Source of the DNA: Gammaproteobacteria bacterium
GTDB taxonomy: Bacteria; Pseudomonadota; Gammaproteobacteria; Legionellales; Legionellaceae
Length of the DNA: 64,000 nucleotides
Direction of reading: 5' to 3'
NCBI GenBank assembly: GCA_030147635.1
Contig: JASBUZ010000025.1
Span: forward strand, 62,001 to 126,000
Part shown: piece after piece, positions 57,871 through 64,000 of the stretch
How the letters are laid out: the number at the start of each line of letters is the position of its first letter
Position numbering within the stretch: position 1 is the stretch's first letter
Notes under the pieces: model-generated
The model's database searches: none
Told to the model about the DNA's origin: nothing
Seen by the model: only the letters and a program-made list of their open reading frames with translations
Program-made: the position numbers and the translations under genes

Positions 57871-58353
57871 GTGAGTTATTTCATTATGCCCGGGCAGTGT
57901 GTAAGTTTAGATATCTTTGAGTTTTCTGATAATTTAGGCATATTCCAGTGTAGACTGATAGAGATGACAAAAGAGTTTGAGGGGAAAATTTCATCAGAAA
58001 CACGAGAAACTTTAGCAGCAGACTTTATGCGTGTTTATACTATTGCCGAGAACTTATTCACGCAGTTCTCAAAAGAGCTCTATGACGTTGAGTGCTCTAC
58101 ATATCAGAGAAAATTGGCTAAAATCAAGGGATGTATAGATGTGTTTGCAGAGAAAAGGCCAGAGCCAGATAGGCCTTTAGCCAAGGTGACGCTTTTCCCA
58201 GAGCATTTTTTCTCGTCTTGCAAGGCGGGGCGCTCAACATGTAATCAGTGGTCAGTGTTTTCAGATTTGGACTGGAAGGGACGTCAGACTTGGAGAGAAG
58301 TGCTTGGCAGTAACGAGCATTCTCATTCGTACCCATCCTTACCAATCAAATAA
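57871..58353 (+). CDS. unrecognised small protein
   Basis: The reading frame from a GTG at 57871 (or ATG at 57886) gives about 155-160 residues. The first two-thirds is helical (ETRETLAADFMRVYTIAENLF) and the last third is rich in Ser, Cys, Trp and His (FFSSCKAGRSTCNQWSVF). No ribosome site is evident at either start. A possible promoter, TTTACT-17-TAAAAT, ends near 57860. No family is recognised. It is convergent with the thioesterase gene, 3 bases away. Confidence 0.5.
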   Translation: MSYFIMPGQCVSLDIFEFSDNLGIFQCRLIEMTKEFEGKISSETRETLAADFMRVYTIAENLFTQFSKELYDVECSTYQRKLAKIKGCIDVFAEKRPEPDRPLAKVTLFPEHFFSSCKAGRSTCNQWSVFSDLDWKGRQTWREVLGSNEHSHSYPSLPIK

Positions 58354-58356
58354 AGC

Positions 58357-58782
58357 TTAAGACCGTTTTACAACCGAGGCTGTCATTCGTGAGATGCAAG
58401 TCGGTTTGCCGGCTTCGTTATAGAGCTCAATAAGCCAGACTTGAGTGGTTCGGCCAAGGTGCACCGGATGTGTTTTGGCGGTAACCAGACCCTCGCGTAC
58501 AGGGCGTAAGTGGTTGGCATTAATCTCAAGGCCCACACAATAACCAAGCGATTGGTCGACAACGGCATTGGCGGCAGTACTTGCAATGGTTTCGGCCAAT
58601 ACCACATTTGCGCCACCATGCACAATGCCGATTGGCTGTTTGGTGCGCTCGGTTGCAGGCATGGTGGCTGTTAAGCTGTTCTCTCCAACTTCTGTAAATT
58701 GGATATCGAGCCACTCAGCCATAGTGTTTGTACTGCGCTCATTTAATAGTTCGATGGTGATAGGTTGAAACCAAATACTCAT
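58357..58782 (-). CDS. hotdog-fold thioesterase (YdiI/MenI- or PaaI-like)
   Basis: The 141-residue product has the hotdog signature GIVHGGANVVLAETIAS and, as in E. coli YdiI, VGLEINANHLRPVREG and PVHLGRTTQVWLIELY. These enzymes hydrolyse acyl-CoA thioesters such as DHNA-CoA. The natural substrate cannot be deduced here because no menaquinone genes are in view. A tiny gene lies upstream on the same strand. Confidence 0.9.
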   Translation of the reverse strand: MSIWFQPITIELLNERSTNTMAEWLDIQFTEVGENSLTATMPATERTKQPIGIVHGGANVVLAETIASTAANAVVDQSLGYCVGLEINANHLRPVREGLVTAKTHPVHLGRTTQVWLIELYNEAGKPTCISRMTASVVKRS

Positions 58783-58790
58783 ATCCGGAA

Positions 58791-58958
58791 TTAGTCCTTA
58801 GATTCGGTGGCTGCTTCGTCACGTTTTTCGAATATTTTTTTATGTTTTGCCACTTCACGTTGTTGAGATGCACTTGGTGCATGCTTGGCATCAAAGGCAC
58901 GTAAAAATTTATCGTAGGGGCTTACATAAGCTTTATCAATATCAGGTTCTTTGCTCAT
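58791..58958 (-). CDS. 55-residue conserved small protein (CBU_0585-like)
   Basis: An ATG at 58958 opens a 55-residue frame: MSKEPDIDKAYVSPYDKFL, then FDAKHAPSASQQREVAKHKK and an acidic end (RDEAATESKD). The YVSPYDKFL...FD..H..S.SQ..E pattern recalls a small Coxiella/Legionella protein family, cited from memory. It is soluble and charged, without cysteines. It is followed 8 bases later by the thioesterase gene on the same strand, so the two may be co-transcribed. Confidence 0.72.
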   Translation of the reverse strand: MSKEPDIDKAYVSPYDKFLRAFDAKHAPSASQQREVAKHKKIFEKRDEAATESKD

Positions 58959-59010
58959 AGTGTTTCTCTGTTTTAGAAGCTAGGATGTGTTGAAACCCCA
59001 ACCTTACCCG

Positions 59011-59099
59011 CCTACGTGCCGCGGCTTGTCCGCGGCATCCAGTTGTGGTCTTAAATGACCTCTTTGTCTGGGTACCGCGCATAAAGCGCGGTACGTAGG
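59011..59099. repeat. pair of opposed REP-like hairpin repeats
   Basis: Two 32-base copies of one repeat face each other at 59011-59042 (reverse) and 59068-59099 (forward). Both read CTGG at one end and ACGTAGG or GCACGTAGG at the other. Stems are TGCCGCGG/CCGCGGCA in one and GTACCGCGC/GCGCGGTAC in the other, so differences between the copies are compensated and pairing is kept. The rest of the 247-base spacer holds no evident gene. Confidence 0.7.
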
Positions 59100-59205
59100 G
59101 AAGAAAAGAAGTGGTTTTAGGGCCCTTCAGCCAATTGCCAACACGCCCTGGAAATTCTACCGAATTTTGGATAAAGTTTCCATTTAATTAAAAGGATTCT
59201 CTCAT

Positions 59206-60177
59206 ATGGTCAAAAAAGCAGAGCTTCACGTTCACTTGGAAGGCACCATCAGCCCGCCTTTGGCGCGTATGCTTGCCAAGAGAAATCAGCTGGATTTACC
59301 AGATGGCTTAATTTCAGAAGACAATACCAAATATTTGTTTAATGATTTTCTGCATTTTTTGAATGTCTATGACACTTTGGCCGATTTAATTTGTGTGCCA
59401 CAAGATTATTATGACTTGACGCTTGATTACTTAGCGCGTAATGCTTCAGATGACGTGATTTATATCGAAATGATGTATTCCCCTGAGCATGCAGAAAAAG
59501 TCTCGGGTATTCCGTCGAGTGAGCATGTGGCAGCATTGGATGCAGCCATTCGTGATGCTGAAGAAAAACATGGCATTGCTGGTCGGATTTTAATGACTGG
59601 AGTGCGGCACTTTGGTGCAGATGCGGTGACCAGAGTGGCTGAAGAAGCCGTCAAATCAAACTCTCCATATATTGTAGGCTTAGGGCTTGGTGGAGATGAA
59701 GCAGGGTACCCACCTAAATTATTTGAAAAAGCCTACCGTATCGCGGCGGAAGCAGGGCTTGGTTGCACGGTTCATACCGGTGAGTGGGTTGATGAGCATG
59801 GCATGATGGAAGCGCTCGAGTACCTGCCGATTCAGCGTGTTGGTCATGGTACGTATGCACTGCATTCGCCTGAGTTAACGGCCTTAATGAGAGAGCGGAA
59901 AATTGCGATTGAGTCATGCCCATCTAGTAATGTGTGCTTGGGGCTATTTGACAATTTAGCTGAGCATCCATTTCCTAAGTTTTTGGACGCTGGTTTGCAA
60001 GTGAGTTTAAATTCAGACGACCCGCCATTTTTTGATACTTTAGTTGGCCGAGAGTATGAGCGTGTGCAAGCCGCTTATCAGTATGACGATGCGCAAATGC
60101 GAGATATTACGTTGATGGCACTGGATGCGGCCTTTGCTGATGATGAAACGAAGGCTCGTTTAAAGGCTCGCTGTTGA
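59206..60177 (+). CDS. add: adenosine/adenine deaminase family protein
   Basis: The metal-dependent deaminase motifs are in order: HVH at residues 8-10, VHTGEW near 190, GHGTYAL near 215, SCPSSNVCLG near 245 and NSDDPPFF near 270. The 323-residue length fits. The family covers adenosine deaminase and the related adenine deaminases, and motif reading alone does not settle which, though HTGE in place of HAGE is unusual. AAAGGA precedes the start. Its end overlaps the next gene by 18 bases, tail to tail. Confidence 0.85.
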   Translation: MVKKAELHVHLEGTISPPLARMLAKRNQLDLPDGLISEDNTKYLFNDFLHFLNVYDTLADLICVPQDYYDLTLDYLARNASDDVIYIEMMYSPEHAEKVSGIPSSEHVAALDAAIRDAEEKHGIAGRILMTGVRHFGADAVTRVAEEAVKSNSPYIVGLGLGGDEAGYPPKLFEKAYRIAAEAGLGCTVHTGEWVDEHGMMEALEYLPIQRVGHGTYALHSPELTALMRERKIAIESCPSSNVCLGLFDNLAEHPFPKFLDAGLQVSLNSDDPPFFDTLVGREYERVQAAYQYDDAQMRDITLMALDAAFADDETKARLKARC

Positions 60178-61488
60178 TTCGTGAGTTACTGAGTGGTGTT
60201 CAGCCTGGTCTTCTGTGCGTGTGCTAAAGAAGCTGGGGCACCACTCGAACCAGCCTTTTGGCTTTAAACTGGTTTTTAGAGTTTGAACCTCTTCACCGAG
60301 TTGGTTGAGCTTTTGATTTGTTTCTTGAAGGCTCTCGAGTACAGCTTGCATGCTGCTTTTTTCGAGCGAAGGCTCAGGTGTTTTTTCAGCAGATGGCTCG
60401 TTATCCACAAAAGTTTCGTGTAATTCTTTTTGCACACGTTCAGCACTTTTGGTGTGAATATAGTTAAGCGTTGCTTTCTTTGTCATTTCTACCAGTGTGA
60501 TGAAAACAATAGAGCCAATGACAATTGGAAAGCTTGGGGGTAAGAAGGCCCAAAGCAATACACTGAGCGAAATGAACAAAGAAGCGACCAAGTTCACCCC
60601 GACTGTTTTTGCAGTGCGGGCTTGCCTTTCTTTTTGGCGAATATAATCAAGCTTTTCTTCGAGCGGGGCTGATACAAGTGGCTCATCGCCAATCGGTCTA
60701 AGCTGTGAGAAGTTAAAAAAGCTATTGACCACGTCAACGAGGCTTGAGGCAATGGCAAACCCTACCGCTGCAGGGGTAAACACCCCTTTGGCTGCATAGC
60801 ATAAGGCATACGCAGTGAGACTGAGTGCTGAGGTTAGAGTGCCTGTTAACCACTTTTGAAAGCGCTTAAACGGCGTTCTGAACGTGTCATAAAAGGCCGC
60901 GCTGAATGCTTGTCGTGGGATAACAATTGCCGCATTATAAATGATCATGGTGAGAGGGAAATTTCTGAGTACCGAGAAGGTGGTACTGAAAAACTTACCA
61001 ACAATAGGCATTAAGCGCTGAATGAAGTCTTCCACAATCTGCATGTGACTTGGGCGAATGCTGAAATATATCGCACTAAATGCGGTTGCAACCGTAGTTA
61101 AAAACAAAGGCATGGCCCAGCTTTTCCTTGGGTTCACTTCTTGAAGGAGATAATAGAAATCTTCAAGGTGGCGATGACCATAATCCTTTTGGGAGAGAGT
61201 TTTAATCCAACCAAATAAAGTATCGGGCTCTTTAAATTCGCTTGAAACGCAAAGTAGGCGCATCAGTTTGTTGGCATTTTCTTTTGAGATATGTGCTTCT
61301 TGGTAGAGCGTTAATGCGTCTTTGCCGCCTTGTTTTTCATCGTTACAGAGGTCTTCAAGCCTTGCGCGCAAAATACCACGACCAACCCCTAGAAGGTGGT
61401 CTTCTAGAATTTTAAAAAGGGTATCATCGAGCCGTTTTCTTTCGAGCTCTTCCTTTTTTGTAGTATTTCCTTCTGTGGCTTGAGTCAT
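60160..61488 (-). CDS. unrecognised membrane protein, tandem paralogue 1
   Basis: The 442-residue protein has a conserved N-terminal soluble domain of about 115 residues (LDDTLFKILEDHL, RGILRARLEDLCND, EPDTLFGWIK). Four or more hydrophobic stretches follow in two groups separated by a charged segment (LEEKLDYIRQKERQAR), then a predicted coiled coil (LQETNQKLNQLGEEVQTLK). AGGTG precedes the ATG at 61488. It is highly similar throughout to the upstream gene. No family is recognised. Confidence 0.75.
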   Translation of the reverse strand: MTQATEGNTTKKEELERKRLDDTLFKILEDHLLGVGRGILRARLEDLCNDEKQGGKDALTLYQEAHISKENANKLMRLLCVSSEFKEPDTLFGWIKTLSQKDYGHRHLEDFYYLLQEVNPRKSWAMPLFLTTVATAFSAIYFSIRPSHMQIVEDFIQRLMPIVGKFFSTTFSVLRNFPLTMIIYNAAIVIPRQAFSAAFYDTFRTPFKRFQKWLTGTLTSALSLTAYALCYAAKGVFTPAAVGFAIASSLVDVVNSFFNFSQLRPIGDEPLVSAPLEEKLDYIRQKERQARTAKTVGVNLVASLFISLSVLLWAFLPPSFPIVIGSIVFITLVEMTKKATLNYIHTKSAERVQKELHETFVDNEPSAEKTPEPSLEKSSMQAVLESLQETNQKLNQLGEEVQTLKTSLKPKGWFEWCPSFFSTRTEDQAEHHSVTHESTASL

Positions 61489-61557
61489 CAGGTACACCTA
61501 CAGCAAAACAACAGGGAATAATTGTACTAAAAATAGACACATAATACAACGTTTTGA

Positions 61558-62865
61558 TTATGTCAAAGAGTATGTGTTTCTCACCTGCTCTTCACGGTTG
61601 CCAGTGAAGCTGTGTGATAACCACTCGAGCCATCCCTTTGGTTTCTCAGGTTGGAGCGTTTGTTTCAAGGTTTGTACCTCCTCGGCGAGTTGTTTGATTT
61701 CCTGATTTGTTTTCTCAAGTTGTTCCAAGATAATTTGTGTACTATCAGGTTTAGGTTGCGGCTTGGCTTCGGTGGGAGCTTTGTTTTCCACGAATTCTTC
61801 CCGAAGCTCTTTTTGTAAGCTTTCGGCGCCCTGCGTGTGGATGTGGTTTAGCATTGCATTTTTAGTAAACCCAACCAGGTTGATAAAGATAATGCAGCTT
61901 ATCATGGTGCTGAAGCTGGGTGGTAACACGCCCCAAAGAATGACACAAATTGAGACGAGGATGGACGCTGCAAAGTTTACGCCGATGGTCTGTACTGTAC
62001 GGGCTTGCCTCTCTTTTTGTCGAATATAATCAAGTTGTTCTTCGAGAGAGGCTGTCTTGTGTGGTTCACCACCAATCTGTTTGAGTTGGTAAAAGTTAAA
62101 GAGGCTGCTTAAAACGGTAATAAAGCTTGAAGTGACGAAAAAGGCAATGGCAACAGGAGTAAACACACCGCCTGCAGCGTAGCATAATCCATAGGAAACT
62201 AGGTTCATTGCTGCCGGTAAAGTGCCTGTAATCCACTTTTGGAACCTTTTTAGATTGGAGCGAAAGTTGTCGCGAAAAATTGTTTGAAACGCTTGTGCTG
62301 GGATGCACAAGACACTGTAAATGAAGAGGAGCAGAGGGATATTTTTTAAGACAGAGAAGGTTGCGCTAAAAAACTGGCTGATCACAGGCGTGATGCGGGC
62401 AATTAGGCGCTCAAATGCTTCCAAGTGCTCAGCTTTAGAGCCGAGAAAAATAGCCCCTATGGCGCTAAACAGGGTGGTGATAAACAAAGGAATGGCCCAG
62501 CTCTTTCTAGGTTTGACTTCTTGTAAGAGGTGGTAGAAGTCCTCTAGGTGTCTGTGCGCATAGTTTTTCTGTGAAAGTAATTTAATCCAGCCGAATAAAG
62601 TGTCAGGCTCTTTAAACTCTTCTGTAATGCGTAGGGCTCGCTTGAGTTTATTAACATTCGCTCTAGAGATATGCGCTTCATTATAGAGCGTCAGAGCATC
62701 TTTGCCGCCGACGCGTTGGTCGTTACATAAGTCTTCAAGTCTTGCGCGCAGAATACCACGTGCCACACCGTTTAAGTGATCATTTAAGATATCAAACAGG
62801 GTGTCATCAAGCCGCGTTCTATCAAGTTCTTTGAGTGTCGCACTACTACCAGACGCTTTTGTCAT
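61558..62865 (-). CDS. unrecognised membrane protein, tandem paralogue 2
   Basis: The 435-residue protein matches its neighbour from RLDDTLF through RHLEDFY, PRKSWA and IRQKERQART to the coiled coil, with the same helix pattern. The most conserved part is the N-terminal domain, which suggests that this domain carries the function. The C-terminal tails differ. It follows cydX by 80 bases on the same strand but is probably not part of the oxidase operon. Function is unknown. Confidence 0.75.
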   Translation of the reverse strand: MTKASGSSATLKELDRTRLDDTLFDILNDHLNGVARGILRARLEDLCNDQRVGGKDALTLYNEAHISRANVNKLKRALRITEEFKEPDTLFGWIKLLSQKNYAHRHLEDFYHLLQEVKPRKSWAIPLFITTLFSAIGAIFLGSKAEHLEAFERLIARITPVISQFFSATFSVLKNIPLLLFIYSVLCIPAQAFQTIFRDNFRSNLKRFQKWITGTLPAAMNLVSYGLCYAAGGVFTPVAIAFFVTSSFITVLSSLFNFYQLKQIGGEPHKTASLEEQLDYIRQKERQARTVQTIGVNFAASILVSICVILWGVLPPSFSTMISCIIFINLVGFTKNAMLNHIHTQGAESLQKELREEFVENKAPTEAKPQPKPDSTQIILEQLEKTNQEIKQLAEEVQTLKQTLQPEKPKGWLEWLSHSFTGNREEQVRNTYSLT

Positions 62866-62945
62866 ACATCAACTTATCCAAACACCAACAACAAAGCAGG
62901 CGATCGTGTACCAAAACGACTAAAAAGACAATAGGTTGTATGGTT

Positions 62946-63041
62946 TCAACTATCTTTTTCGCGTAGTTCAAGCCATACAGCGTTTACAATGGCAAGCGTA
63001 CAAGCAAGCCCTGTACCTAAAATCCAAGAAAAATACCACAT
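62946..63041 (-). CDS. cydX: cytochrome bd oxidase small subunit CydX
   Basis: A 31-residue frame (start 63041) reads MWYFSWILGTGLACTLAIVN and ends AVWLELREKDS, the typical single-helix CydX sequence. AAGGAGG, a perfect ribosome site, lies just upstream. It starts 9 bases after cydB. CydX stabilises the CydAB oxidase and its haems. Confidence 0.93.
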   Translation of the reverse strand: MWYFSWILGTGLACTLAIVNAVWLELREKDS

Positions 63042-63050
63042 ATGCCCTCC

Positions 63051-64000
63051 TTAGTAAGCTTGGTCGTTTTGCTTAATGCTCGCCTCAGTCACTTTTCCGC
63101 GGAGCACACGATAGGTCCAAGCAGTGTAAGCGAGTATCACAGGGAAAAAAATAACAGTTGCAATCAGCATAATGAATAGGGTTAGCTGGCTTGAAGAGCT
63201 GTCCCAAAGCAGTAGACTTTGCCCTGGATTTGATGACGAGGGCAAAATGAAAGGGAACATGCTAATACCAACGGTGCCAATGATGGCAGCAAGGCTTGCA
63301 GAGCTGAATACAAACGCGAGGCCTGCTTTAGCTTTTGCAACAAGAGCTGCTAAAAGAGGCAGTAATAGTCCTAGACCAGGTGTCGCCATCAGCCATGGCC
63401 AAGTTTGGTAGTTGGCAAACCAAGCGTGTTGTTCGCGTAGTACTTCCTTATACAGTGGGTTTGAGGGGCCATCGTGCGCAATATCATTGGCAAGCGTATA
63501 ACCCGTTTGGTAATACAGCCAACCCCCTGCTGCTACAAAAAAGAAGATGGTAAGCACTGCCGTACTTTGCGCTGCATGGCGTGCACGGTTTTGTAGGTGT
63601 CCTTCCGTTTTGGTGACGAGGAAGAAAGCACCATGCATTGCAAGCATGATGACAGAGAGCATGCCACACCAGAGCCCGAGTGGGTTTAAAAGGGCCATGA
63701 ATGTGCCGGTGTAGAAAGGCCTTAAGGTGTCGTCAAAGTGAAATGGCACACCTTGTAGTACGTTACCGATGGCAATGCCAAAAATGAGTGCCGGCACGAA
63801 TCCACTTAAGAACAATGCTAAATCCCACATTTTTCGCCAGGTTGGGTTGTCTATTTTAGAACGATACTTAAAGCCAACAGGACGCAAGATAAGCGCGAGT
63901 AAGGTTAAGAGCATCGCAAAATAAAACCCAGAAAAAGAAAGGGCGTACAGTGTAGGCCAGGCTGCAAAAATTGCGCCTCCACCCAGAATGAACCAAACCT
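63051..64000 (-). CDS. cydB: cytochrome bd ubiquinol oxidase subunit II (cut by window edge)
   Basis: The reading frame runs past the right edge. At its visible start it reads VWFILGGGAIFAAWPTLYAL, continuing FSGFYFAM and LLTLLALILRPVGFKYRSK, which are CydB motifs. About 316 of roughly 380 residues are present, including the C-terminus (YRVLRGKVTEA). CydB supports the haem-bearing CydA in the high-affinity quinol oxidase. The true start and cydA lie right of the window. Confidence 0.95.
   Translation of the reverse strand, partial: VWFILGGGAIFAAWPTLYALSFSGFYFAMLLTLLALILRPVGFKYRSKIDNPTWRKMWDLALFLSGFVPALIFGIAIGNVLQGVPFHFDDTLRPFYTGTFMALLNPLGLWCGMLSVIMLAMHGAFFLVTKTEGHLQNRARHAAQSTAVLTIFFFVAAGGWLYYQTGYTLANDIAHDGPSNPLYKEVLREQHAWFANYQTWPWLMATPGLGLLLPLLAALVAKAKAGLAFVFSSASLAAIIGTVGISMFPFILPSSSNPGQSLLLWDSSSSQLTLFIMLIATVIFFPVILAYTAWTYRVLRGKVTEASIKQNDQAY

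Overview
The window looks like a chromosomal stretch of a Legionellales-type gammaproteobacterium (Legionella/Coxiella/Berkiella-like). This is inferred from gene content and protein style, not from a search. Supporting signs are the gammaproteobacterial orders rppH-ptsP-lgt-thyA, mnmG-rsmG-parA-parB and atpIBEFHAGDC, a 55-residue protein of a type I associate with Coxiella and Legionella, and many unrecognised or eukaryote-like proteins: ankyrin-like, TPR, astacin-like, papain-like, patatin-like and coiled-coil membrane proteins. These resemble the accessory gene sets of intracellular bacteria with Dot/Icm secretion. No secretion genes are in view.

Layout. 1-3.7 kb: the start of a MoxR ATPase, a cold-shock-domain protein, and a retropepsin-like / 7TM-transglutaminase-like / ATP-grasp trio. 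3.7-9.2 kb (minus): a papain-family peptidase behind rppH-ptsP-lgt-thyA. 9.4-15.2 kb: ansA, glmU, rnfB-metG and ubiX. 15.3-17.9 kb: two accessory genes. 17.9-24.2 kb: mnmG-rsmG-parA-parB-yraN-diaA and two BON-domain lipoproteins. 24.5-31.5 kb: the complete F1Fo ATP synthase operon with a clear promoter and terminator. 31.5-31.7 kb: a short spacer with two perfect DnaA boxes. 31.7-34.9 kb: a TPR protein and two proteins with a possible papain-like His...Cys arrangement. 34.9-39.3 kb: priA, a PTPS/QueD-family enzyme, a MidA methyltransferase and a pteridine-reductase-like SDR. 39.3-51.2 kb: lpoA, rsmI, an astacin-like protease, pepN, aroE, a patatin, hda, pgsA, trxA, rsmE and fumC. 51.2-52.7 kb: an HTH/GHKL-ATPase/STAS-like regulator behind a 44-bp palindrome, a REP-like repeat and tRNA-Leu(CAG). 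53.1-55.1 kb: a DUF47 protein and a Pit phosphate transporter. 55.1-58.4 kb: three unrecognised small proteins, with a REP-type Y1 transposase between the first two. 58.4-64 kb: a hotdog thioesterase, the 55-residue protein, a pair of opposed repeats, an adenosine/adenine deaminase, two tandem paralogous membrane proteins, cydX and the end of cydB.

Housekeeping genes cover tRNA and rRNA modification, chromosome partitioning and replication control (ParAB, Hda, PriA), energy generation (ATP synthase, cytochrome bd), envelope synthesis (Lgt, GlmU, LpoA, PgsA) and phosphate uptake. The accessory genes sit between these blocks. The strongest leads are: a yraN gene with no ATG, GTG or TTG start where homology requires one; a PTPS-family enzyme with Glu where the catalytic Cys is expected, near a pteridine reductase; two small proteins with matching promoters on either side of a transposon; an adjacent pair of possible papain-fold proteins; and paired repeats whose stems show compensatory changes.
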